Part shown: piece after piece, positions 1 through 7,174 of the stretch
How positions within the stretch are numbered: position 1 is the stretch's first letter
Layout: each line of letters opens with the position of its first letter
Assembly (NCBI GenBank): GCA_017938405.1
Contig: JAGBBP010000004.1
Location: forward strand, 59,764-123,763
Direction: 5' to 3'
From: Lachnospiraceae bacterium
GTDB taxonomy: Bacteria; Bacillota; Clostridia; Lachnospirales; Lachnospiraceae
Length of the DNA stretch: 64,000 nucleotides
Program-made: the position numbers and the translations under genes
The notes under the pieces: generated by a model
Told to the model about the DNA's origin: nothing
The model's input: only the letters and a program-made list of their open reading frames with translations
The model's database searches: none

Positions 1-848
1 AAGTGATTACTATTGTGCGTCCTTTTGTAAACGGTCCGGCTTATAAGGCGGGTATGCTTCCGGGGGATATTCTGACAAAGATTGACGGAGAAGATGTTTC
101 TGCCTGGGATATCGATTTGGCGGTAAAACATATGAAAGGGGAACAGAACACGATTGTGGAGGTAGAGGTTTGGAGAGCGTCTGCCGGTGAATACGTGGAG
201 TTGTCCATTACCCGTGATTTGGTGGAGGTGGAAACCGTAACCTATGAAATGATGGAGGATTCCATCGGTTATATTTATATTATGCAGTTTGATGAAGTTA
301 CTACCCAGCAGTTTACAACGGCATTGGAAGAGTTGAAAGCGCAAGGGATGAAGGGCCTGGTTGTGGACATTCGTGACAACGGAGGCGGTCTTTTGACTAC
401 GGTTTGCGATATGCTGGATTTGTTTTTGGAAGAAGAGGATTTGATTGTATATACCTTAGATAAGTATGATATAAAGGACGAAATCTATGCCAAAGAAGGA
501 AGTACCGGTGCAATTCCGATGGCGGTCCTGATTAACGGTTTCAGTGCCAGTGCATCCGAAATCTTTTCCGGTGCGTTGCAGGATTATGGATTGGCTACTA
601 TTGTGGGAACACAGAGTTTCGGCAAGGGAATTGTGCAGAGTGTCATTCCGCTTTCCGACGGAAGTGCGGTGAAGCTGACGGTATCTACGTATTATACGCC
701 GGAGGGGAGAAACATTCACGGGGTCGGAATTACACCGGATGTTGTGGTGGAACTTGACGAAGCGTTGCGTCAGAAGCCGGTGGTATCTTTAGAGGAAGAT
801 AATCAGGTACAACGGGCAATCGAAGAAGTAAAGAAATTAATAAAGTAA
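1..848 (+). CDS. S41 family C-terminal processing peptidase, 5' partial
   Basis: The frame is open from the window edge, so the N-terminus lies upstream. The visible 282 codons begin inside a PDZ domain (fragment residues about 1-70, with GPAYKAGMLPGD, the peptide-groove region) followed by the S41 protease core. The catalytic serine is in the SASASE motif around fragment residue 183 and the general-base lysine is in QSFGKG at about 208. Enzymes of this family (CtpA/CtpB type) are membrane-anchored or exported serine proteases that cut C-termini of envelope or sporulation proteins. The substrate here is unknown. An intrinsic terminator follows immediately. The family call is firm; the precise subfamily is not. 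Confidence 0.93.
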   Translation, partial: VITIVRPFVNGPAYKAGMLPGDILTKIDGEDVSAWDIDLAVKHMKGEQNTIVEVEVWRASAGEYVELSITRDLVEVETVTYEMMEDSIGYIYIMQFDEVTTQQFTTALEELKAQGMKGLVVDIRDNGGGLLTTVCDMLDLFLEEEDLIVYTLDKYDIKDEIYAKEGSTGAIPMAVLINGFSASASEIFSGALQDYGLATIVGTQSFGKGIVQSVIPLSDGSAVKLTVSTYYTPEGRNIHGVGITPDVVVELDEALRQKPVVSLEEDNQVQRAIEEVKKLIK

Positions 849-862
849 CGATTCTTTGGAAG

Positions 863-900
863 AGGCCGAAGCTTGAAAGAGCGCTCGGCCTTTTATTTTT
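863..900 (+). terminator. intrinsic terminator after the S41 peptidase
   Basis: AGGCCGA pairs with TCGGCCT around an 18-nt apex that can pair further, followed by TTTTATTTTT. Confidence 0.88.
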
Positions 901-910
901 GAAAAAAGGG

Positions 911-939
911 TTGCATTCTTTATTTTTCTGTGGTATCAT
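911..939 (+). promoter_or_regulatory. promoter of the ACT-hom-homoserine kinase operon
   Basis: TTGCAT, 17-bp spacer, TATCAT; lies 56 bp before the TTG start at 995. Confidence 0.7.
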
Positions 940-994
940 ATCTCCTTGATACGGACACTTGTTTTTATGGCGCGAACACGAAAGGAGAATCCCT

Positions 995-1435
995 TTGGCA
1001 GAAGAAAAGTTCTACATTGTAAAGAAAAAAGCAGTGCCTGAGGTGTTATTGCAGGTGGTGGAAGCAAAGCGGCTTTTGGATTCGGAACGGGTGCTGACGG
1101 TGCAGGAGGCTACGGAAGCTGTAGGAATCAGCCGAAGTTCCTTTTACAAATACAAGGATGACATTTTTCCGTTTCATGAGAATAACCGGGGAAGAACCAT
1201 TACCGTAATGTTGCAGATGGATGATGAACCGGGGATATTGTCTGTGGTACTTGGTGAGATCGCAAAGAGTCACGCAAATATTCTTACGATTCATCAGGCG
1301 ATTCCTATCGGAGGTATTGCCTCCCTTACCATTTCTATTGAGATGCGTCCGGAAACAGAGGAAGCAACGGTTTTGGTGGATCGTATGGAATCGATTTCAG
1401 GTGTACACTATATTAAGATATTGGGAAGAGAATAG
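995..1435 (+). CDS. ACT domain protein (UPF0735/PheB-like)
   Basis: 146 residues. An N-terminal helix-turn-helix-like segment (EATEAVGISRSSFYKYKDDI, about 37-56) precedes a C-terminal ACT domain (about 70-146, starting RTITVMLQMDDEPGIL). ACT domains bind amino acids. Members of this family sit beside amino-acid biosynthetic genes and are thought to sense the product. Here the next gene is homoserine dehydrogenase, whose own length leaves no room for an ACT domain, so this protein may supply feedback sensing; that is inference. The TTG start at 995 is chosen because AAAGGAG lies 7 nt upstream; a longer TTG frame from 959 has no ribosome-binding site. The length matches B. subtilis PheB (about 147 aa). 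Confidence 0.85.
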   Translation: MAEEKFYIVKKKAVPEVLLQVVEAKRLLDSERVLTVQEATEAVGISRSSFYKYKDDIFPFHENNRGRTITVMLQMDDEPGILSVVLGEIAKSHANILTIHQAIPIGGIASLTISIEMRPETEEATVLVDRMESISGVHYIKILGRE

Positions 1436-1452
1436 AAGACGGAGGAAGAAAT

Positions 1453-2655
1453 ATGAAAATTGCAGTTTTAGGATACGGCACCGTAGGTTCCGGTGTGGTT
1501 GAGGTATTGAACCAGAACAGAGACAGTATCGCAAAGCGTGCAGGAAAAGAAATTGAAGTGAAGCATGTGTTGGATTTGCGTGATTTTCCGGGAGACCCGG
1601 TACAGGATATATTGACGCATGATTTCCAGGATATTTTAAATGATCCGGAAGTGGAAATCGTGGCGGAAGTGATGGGCGGTGTAAAGCCGGCATATGATTT
1701 TGTGAAGGCTTGTTTAGAAAACGGAAAGAGCGTATGTACCTCCAATAAGGAGCTGGTGGCTAAACATGGTGCGGAGCTTCTTGAGATTGCGAAGCAGAAT
1801 AAGTTAAACTTCTTATTCGAGGCAAGTGTAGGCGGCGGTATTCCGATTATTCGTCCGTTAAACCAGTCCCTGACCGCAGATGAGATTATGGAAATTACCG
1901 GTATCTTAAACGGTACCACCAACTATATTTTGACCCAGATGCGTGACTTCGGTTCCGATTTTGATACAGTGCTTAAGGAAGCACAGAGACTGGGATATGC
2001 AGAGCGTAATCCGGAGGCTGACGTAGAAGGTTACGATGCCTGCCGTAAGCTTGCTATTTTAACTTCCCTTGCTTACGGTAAGCAGGTGGATTTTGAGGAT
2101 ATTTACACCGAGGGTATCACAAAGATTACCGCAGAGGATATGAAGTATGCCCAGAGCATGGGTTGCACCATTAAACTTCTCGGCATGGGCAATCGTCAGG
2201 GCGACAAGTTCTTTGCCATGGTGGCTCCGCGTATGATTAATAAGCATCATCCGCTGTACAGTGTAGATGATGTGTTTAACGGTATTTTGGTAAAGGGCAA
2301 TATGTTAGGTGACGTGATGTTCTACGGCCGCGGTGCAGGTAAGCTCCCGACCGCCAGTGCAGTGGTAGCGGATATTGTAGATGCCGCAAAGCATGTGGGA
2401 ACCAATATTATGACCCATTGGAGCAATAAGAAGCTGGCTCTTTCTTCCTGTGACGAGGCACTTAACGTATTTTTTGTTCGTGTGCCGGCAGAGGAGAAGG
2501 ATGCGGCACTTGCTACGTTCGGTAATGTAAAGGAAGTAACGGCAGAGGGTGTGACCGGTGAGTTCGCATTCTTAACCGAGAAGATGACGGAAGCGGCCTT
2601 TGCGGAGCAGAGTAAGAAGGTTACCGTAAAGAATCGTATTCGTGTAGAAGCTTAA
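1453..2655 (+). CDS. hom: homoserine dehydrogenase
   Basis: 400 residues. Reduces aspartate semialdehyde to homoserine with NAD(P)H in the threonine/methionine branch. The Rossmann motif GYGTVGSG is at residues 7-14, NKELVAKHG follows near 98, and the family signature GILNGTTNYIL is near 152. Many bacterial enzymes carry an extra C-terminal ACT domain (about 430 aa total); this one ends after the catalytic region, while a free-standing ACT protein is encoded 17 bp upstream. GGAGGAAG precedes the ATG. The gene is 18 bp upstream of the proposed homoserine kinase, so the two are clearly co-transcribed. Confidence 0.96.
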   Translation: MKIAVLGYGTVGSGVVEVLNQNRDSIAKRAGKEIEVKHVLDLRDFPGDPVQDILTHDFQDILNDPEVEIVAEVMGGVKPAYDFVKACLENGKSVCTSNKELVAKHGAELLEIAKQNKLNFLFEASVGGGIPIIRPLNQSLTADEIMEITGILNGTTNYILTQMRDFGSDFDTVLKEAQRLGYAERNPEADVEGYDACRKLAILTSLAYGKQVDFEDIYTEGITKITAEDMKYAQSMGCTIKLLGMGNRQGDKFFAMVAPRMINKHHPLYSVDDVFNGILVKGNMLGDVMFYGRGAGKLPTASAVVADIVDAAKHVGTNIMTHWSNKKLALSSCDEALNVFFVRVPAEEKDAALATFGNVKEVTAEGVTGEFAFLTEKMTEAAFAEQSKKVTVKNRIRVEA

Positions 2656-2673
2656 GGAAAGAAGGAAATAGAT

Positions 2674-3876
2674 ATGAAGTACATTGTAGTTTTAGGTGAC
2701 GGTATGGCGGATGAACCGATTGCGGAAATCGGTGGCAAGACTCCGCTTGCACATGCAAACACCCCGATGATGGATGAACTGGCAGGAAAGTCTGTGGTAG
2801 GCTTGTCCGCAACTATTCCGGAGGGTATGAGCCCGGGCAGTGATACTGCAAATCTGGCGGTGCTGGGTTACAATCCGAAGAAGTATTACACCGGACGTTC
2901 TCCGCTTGAGGCCCTTTCCATCGGTGTGCCGATGAAGGATACGGATATTGCCCTTCGTTGTAATATCGTAACGGTGTCCGAAGAGGATGTACCGTATGCA
3001 GAGAGAACCATTATTGACCACAGCTCCAGTGAGATTTCCACGGAGGATGCGGCTGTTCTTTTAGAGGCAGTAAAGAAGGAGTTACAGGACGATATCTACA
3101 GCTATTATGTAGGTACCAGCTACAGACACCTTTTGATTTGGGATAAGGGTCAGGTGGTTCCGCTTACTCCGCCACACGACATTTTAGGTAAGGTTATCGG
3201 AGACTATCTTCCGAAGGAAGAGAAGTTGCGCGAGATGATGGAAAAGAGCTATGATATTTTAAATAACCATCCGCTTAACGTAGAGCGTGCAAAGAAGGGC
3301 TTACATAAGGCAAATTCCATCTGGTTCTGGGGTGCAGGTACCAGACCGGCATTGGACAGCTTTGAGGAAAAGACCGGAAAGCGCGGTGTTATGATTTCTG
3401 CGGTAGACTTACTGAAAGGTATCGCAATCGGCGCGGGCATGAAGGTTATCGAAGTGCCGGGTGCCGACGGTACGTTACATACCAACTATGTTGGTAAGGC
3501 ACAGGCTGCGGTAGATGCATTGACCAAGGACGGTTATGATTTTGCATACGTTCATGTAGAGGCTCCGGATGAAATGGGTCATCAGGGAAGCTTGCCAAAT
3601 AAGTTAGAGGCCATTGAGTCTTTGGATGCGAAGGTAATTCGTACGGTGGTAGAAGGTATGAAGGCAGCGGGCGAAGAGTTCCGTCTTCTTGTAATGCCGG
3701 ATCATCCGACTCCGATTCGCTGTCGTACCCATACTTCCGACCCGGTACCGTTCCTGCTTTACGACAGTACCATGGAACGCAGACGTATCGGCTTCTACAA
3801 CGAGGAAGAAGCAAAGGCTTCCGGCATTTTGTATCCGGAGGGCTACAAGTTAATCGATACCTTATTTGAAAAGTAA
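2674..3876 (+). CDS. cofactor-independent phosphoglycerate mutase-like protein, proposed homoserine kinase
   Basis: 400 residues of the archaeal-type (ApgM) alkaline-phosphatase superfamily. It opens with the metal-site motif VVLGDGMADEP (about 5-15). SPGSDTANLAVLGY (about 53-66) contains the active-site serine, and MPDHPTPI plus RTHTSDPVPF supply later metal ligands. Clostridial members next to hom have been proposed (TIGRFAM 'proposed homoserine kinase') to replace ThrB. The position directly behind homoserine dehydrogenase supports that over a glycolytic role. No GHMP-type thrB is visible in the window. The superfamily is certain; the homoserine kinase function is inference from context and family precedent. 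Confidence 0.88.
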   Translation: MKYIVVLGDGMADEPIAEIGGKTPLAHANTPMMDELAGKSVVGLSATIPEGMSPGSDTANLAVLGYNPKKYYTGRSPLEALSIGVPMKDTDIALRCNIVTVSEEDVPYAERTIIDHSSSEISTEDAAVLLEAVKKELQDDIYSYYVGTSYRHLLIWDKGQVVPLTPPHDILGKVIGDYLPKEEKLREMMEKSYDILNNHPLNVERAKKGLHKANSIWFWGAGTRPALDSFEEKTGKRGVMISAVDLLKGIAIGAGMKVIEVPGADGTLHTNYVGKAQAAVDALTKDGYDFAYVHVEAPDEMGHQGSLPNKLEAIESLDAKVIRTVVEGMKAAGEEFRLLVMPDHPTPIRCRTHTSDPVPFLLYDSTMERRRIGFYNEEEAKASGILYPEGYKLIDTLFEK

Positions 3877-3898
3877 GGAATTTGTTTGAGATGGAGAG

Positions 3899-3936
3899 AA
3901 CCCCGAAGGTCCGATTGTGACTTTCGGGGTTTTTGT
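3899..3936 (+). terminator. intrinsic terminator of the threonine operon
   Basis: CCCCGAAGGTC pairs with GACTTTCGGGG (one G-T pair), followed by TTTTTG. Confidence 0.88.
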
Positions 3937-3992
3937 GAACAAAGAGTTGTGAAATGTTCACAAAATGTACAAAATATATTCGCTTTTGATTG

Positions 3993-4021
3993 TGGAAACT
4001 GAGCGAATTCTGTGATAGAAT
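3993..4021 (+). promoter_or_regulatory. promoter of the MacAB-like export operon
   Basis: TGGAAA, 17-bp spacer, TAGAAT. A TATAAT overlaps it at about 4020 and could act as an alternative -10. Confidence 0.5.
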
Positions 4022-4077
4022 ATAATCTGGTGTGATATGGCGCGGGAAAAGTAAGGAACGATAACTAGGAGGTTACA

Positions 4078-5139
4078 ATGGGAAGCAGGAAATGGTATGC
4101 AGGTGTGTTAGCAGTCTTTTGTGCACTTATAGTTGCGGGATGTAACACATCAAAAGAAGATGGGAAATCTTCGGCACTTGTTTCGGACGGTTCGTTAAGA
4201 ACTTATGAGATGACACAAGTGCAACGTGGCGATATTCAGAAGACGAAGGTGATTGATGCGGCTTATCAACAGGTAACGGCGGAGAATCTTTCCTTTGCGG
4301 TGGACAGAAGAGGTTTGGCCGGTGTGTATGTTTCCAAAGGGGATACGGTGGCAAAGGGAGATCTTTTGGCAGAGTTACAATGTGAGGAAGAGAAGGAATA
4401 TCTGGCAGAGTTGGAGTACAGTATAAAAACACTTACGATGCAGATGACTCATTTACAGGAACAACTGGAACTGGAGCTTACACAGCTGGGAAGAAAGAAA
4501 GATACGATGTCGGATACGGCATATCAGGAAAAGGTACTTGAATTGGAAAACGAGTATCGCAGGAAGACGGAAGATATTGAGGACAGTATATACATACAGC
4601 AGTTGCAATATGATGAGTTGGCGGAATGGCTTGCCGGTACACGGATTTACGCCGGAATGGACGGAACCGTAACATTTATGGGTGATTTGGGAAGTGATTT
4701 TATGTCCTGGCCGGGAGTGAAGGTGTTTACCGTCAGTGCGGCCGGAGCCTGTGCGTTTATGTGCGACGATGCAGAGTACATTCCTTACTTTACGAAGGGG
4801 GATACCTATGTGCTGACAACCAACACCGGTACCGAGTATGAAACGGTTTTGACGGAGATTGATAGTGAAGCCGGTGTGATGTATTTCGAACCGAAGGTGC
4901 AGCAATATGAAATGCCGATTGGACAGCGTGTGTTGTATTCTCTTGTATTGGAGAAAAAAGAGAATGTATTGTTTATTCCGAAAAGCGCAGTACATTTTGC
5001 CGGCGACGAGGCCTATGTTTATTGCTATGACAGCGAAGGAAACCGGGAAGCAAAGAAGATAGAGGTCGGATTGCTTGCGGATTCGAAAGCGGAAGTGGTA
5101 AGCGGTCTTGCGGAAGGCGACGAAGTGATTTTGCGTTAA
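4078..5139 (+). CDS. HlyD/MacA-like adaptor lipoprotein 1
   Basis: 353 residues. Lipoprotein signal with lipobox IVAGC, Cys22. The split biotinyl-lipoyl-like half (VYVSKGDTVAKGDLLAEL, about 82-99) is followed by a long helical hairpin (about 102-180). The second lipoyl half follows (AGMDGTVTFMGDLG), then a beta-barrel and membrane-proximal domain near the C-terminus. This is the order of membrane fusion proteins that couple ABC permeases to the outside. In a Gram-positive cell it would sit lipid-anchored on the outer membrane face beside the FtsX permease encoded downstream. AGGAGG lies 6 nt before the ATG. First gene of six; 12 bp separate it from the next paralogue. Confidence 0.87.
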   Translation: MGSRKWYAGVLAVFCALIVAGCNTSKEDGKSSALVSDGSLRTYEMTQVQRGDIQKTKVIDAAYQQVTAENLSFAVDRRGLAGVYVSKGDTVAKGDLLAELQCEEEKEYLAELEYSIKTLTMQMTHLQEQLELELTQLGRKKDTMSDTAYQEKVLELENEYRRKTEDIEDSIYIQQLQYDELAEWLAGTRIYAGMDGTVTFMGDLGSDFMSWPGVKVFTVSAAGACAFMCDDAEYIPYFTKGDTYVLTTNTGTEYETVLTEIDSEAGVMYFEPKVQQYEMPIGQRVLYSLVLEKKENVLFIPKSAVHFAGDEAYVYCYDSEGNREAKKIEVGLLADSKAEVVSGLAEGDEVILR

Positions 5140-5151
5140 CAGGAGGATATT

Positions 5152-6171
5152 ATGAGAAAGAAGAAAAACAGATACTGTATAGCGGGGCTTGCCCTGTTTG
5201 CGGTGTGTCTTACCGCCTGCGGGACGACGGAAGCAATGCAGAAAGAAATCGAGTTACTGGCACCGGTAGATGCGGTAGTGGATATGGAAACCGTAATGTA
5301 TCGGGATTTATATACCATGACAACGAAAGATGCGGAACTGGCACCGTATACGGAAGAGCTTACCTTTGAAGCGAGCGGTACGGTTTCCAAACTTTATGTG
5401 AAGCTGGGTTCGGTAGTAAAAAAGGGTGAACTTTTGGCCGAACTGGAGGAAGAAGGGGTACGGAGCAAAGCAAGCAGCGCTTTGGATCAATATTTGAGAG
5501 AAAAAAAGAATTATGTGGATACCGTGAAGGCGGTTAATAAAAAGCTGGCGGGAAAGTTATCTGCGGAGGAAAGAGAGTGGCAGGAACTTATCCTTGCACA
5601 AGCGGAGGAACTCTGGCAGATGCAGGAACCGGTACTTTGGAATGCATGGGAAGAGGCAAGGGAAAAGCTTGGTAAGAATACTATAACGGCGCCGTTTGAC
5701 GGTGTTGTGACCGCATGCATCGGTCAAAATGCTACTGTGGCGGCGGGACAGCCGGCCATCGCTCTGGCGGATACGGAACGGGTGTGTATTACCATGGGAA
5801 GTTATCTGCCCCTGTCGGAGATACAAAATCAGGAACGGGTTTACGGTATTGTAAACGGGAAAGAGACGGAGTTAATCTATCTGGATGACTTAATGGAAGA
5901 AGAGAGTACCTATACCTATTTCGGTGCTGATGATTTTAACGGAGCACAAATAGGAGATTTTGTTTTAATCTGCATGGTAGGGAATTATCACGAAAATGTA
6001 TTATCGATTCCGGAGAATGCGGTATATCGCGACAGCAACGGTACGTATGTATATTTGGTAGAGGACGGAATCCGGACAAAAAGGGATGTAATTCTCGGCT
6101 ATGACGATAATGTTTATGTGGAAATTGTGGAAGGACTGAAGGAAGGAGATCGTGTGTATGTTAAGAACTAA
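5152..6171 (+). CDS. HlyD/MacA-like adaptor lipoprotein 2
   Basis: 339 residues. Lipobox CLTAC with Cys23. The lipoyl half (KLYVKLGSVVKKGELLAEL, about 77-95) is followed by a charged helical segment with a shorter coiled coil than adaptor 1 (about 96-165). The second lipoyl half (TITAPFDGVVTACIGQNATV) and a beta-barrel/C-terminal domain ending EGLKEGDRVYV complete the adaptor layout. It overlaps the start region of adaptor 3 by 14 nt. It is a paralogue of both neighbours but strongly diverged, so the three probably occupy distinct positions in one assembly rather than being recent duplicates; that last point is inference. Confidence 0.86.
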   Translation: MRKKKNRYCIAGLALFAVCLTACGTTEAMQKEIELLAPVDAVVDMETVMYRDLYTMTTKDAELAPYTEELTFEASGTVSKLYVKLGSVVKKGELLAELEEEGVRSKASSALDQYLREKKNYVDTVKAVNKKLAGKLSAEEREWQELILAQAEELWQMQEPVLWNAWEEAREKLGKNTITAPFDGVVTACIGQNATVAAGQPAIALADTERVCITMGSYLPLSEIQNQERVYGIVNGKETELIYLDDLMEEESTYTYFGADDFNGAQIGDFVLICMVGNYHENVLSIPENAVYRDSNGTYVYLVEDGIRTKRDVILGYDDNVYVEIVEGLKEGDRVYVKN

Positions 6172-7162
6172 GTTTCTGAAAAAAGCAGTAGTTGCACTTA
6201 CGCTGTGTACCTTTGTAAGCACCTGTGCCGCGGCTCCGGCAACAAATCCGGAAGGCCTTACCATACAAAAAGAGAAGTCTTCCGAAACGCTGTATACGAA
6301 AGCATTAGAAGAAAAAGAAGCGGCGGTGGGACAGAAATATACTACGGTAAGACGCGGCGATTTTATTATGGAAACAACAGTACCGGGAAACGTAATATAT
6401 CCGAAACAAAGCCGGATTCGCTTTGATTTTCCGTACGGCGAGACCTATTATTTGGAAGCTGTGGGGCTGGAAAAGAAGAATAAAGTTGCAGGAGATGTCA
6501 TTGCACATGTTTTTGTGGTGATGGATGAAATACAGTTGGCGGTTATGGAACGTCAGTTACAGCGTATGGAAGAGCGGGGGGAAACGGGAACCGCCTATGA
6601 GGATGCAAAAACCCGTCTGGAAGAGATGCAGGAAGCATTGACAAGAACGGAGATTGTGATGGAAGAAGACGGTATTTTACTGGAGCAGGAGCAGTTGCGC
6701 CCAGGCTCTAAAATCAGTTCCTATACCATTACGATAGCGGACCCGAAGGAACGTTTGTTGGAAGTATCCAATGAAAGCAAAGCATTCCGGTACGGTCAAA
6801 AGGTGAAGGTTTCCGCAACGGTGGAAGGTAAGAGTATGACCGGAACCGGAACCGTAATTACCGCATCTCCGAACACGGTGTCCGGGGATTTGGCGGGAAC
6901 GATGGCGTATATTCAGTTGGACGAAGATTGTGAATATTTGTATGACGGCAACGGAATTGCGGTGACGGCAGAGTCGATTCATATGAAAGATGTTTTACTT
7001 CTGGATGCTTCGGCTGTTTATATGGAGAACGGTGTGCAGAAAGTAAAGGTAAAGGATGAATACGGGTTGCATGCAGTCAGCTTTTCTTTCGGACGTAAGA
7101 GTACATCCACGTATTGGGTGATTGACGGTCTGGAAGAAGGTACACAAATCTTGGTTCAATAA
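6158..7162 (+). CDS. HlyD-like adaptor lipoprotein 3
   Basis: 334 residues. Signal peptide with Cys23 in VSTC; the lipobox is less canonical than in adaptors 1 and 2. The ATG at 6158 is preferred over the GTG at 6152 because AAGGAG ends 9 nt before it. Visible parts: a first half beginning TTVRRGDFIMETTVPGNV (about 64-81), a short helical pair (about 125-165), a segment resembling the second lipoyl half (EEDGILLEQEQLRPGSKI), and a C-terminal domain ending VIDGLEEGTQILVQ. It overlaps the end of adaptor 2 and lies 12 bp before the permease. Assignment rests on fold-level features and context. Confidence 0.78.
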   Translation: MLRTKFLKKAVVALTLCTFVSTCAAAPATNPEGLTIQKEKSSETLYTKALEEKEAAVGQKYTTVRRGDFIMETTVPGNVIYPKQSRIRFDFPYGETYYLEAVGLEKKNKVAGDVIAHVFVVMDEIQLAVMERQLQRMEERGETGTAYEDAKTRLEEMQEALTRTEIVMEEDGILLEQEQLRPGSKISSYTITIADPKERLLEVSNESKAFRYGQKVKVSATVEGKSMTGTGTVITASPNTVSGDLAGTMAYIQLDEDCEYLYDGNGIAVTAESIHMKDVLLLDASAVYMENGVQKVKVKDEYGLHAVSFSFGRKSTSTYWVIDGLEEGTQILVQ

Positions 7163-7174
7163 TAGGAGGATTCC

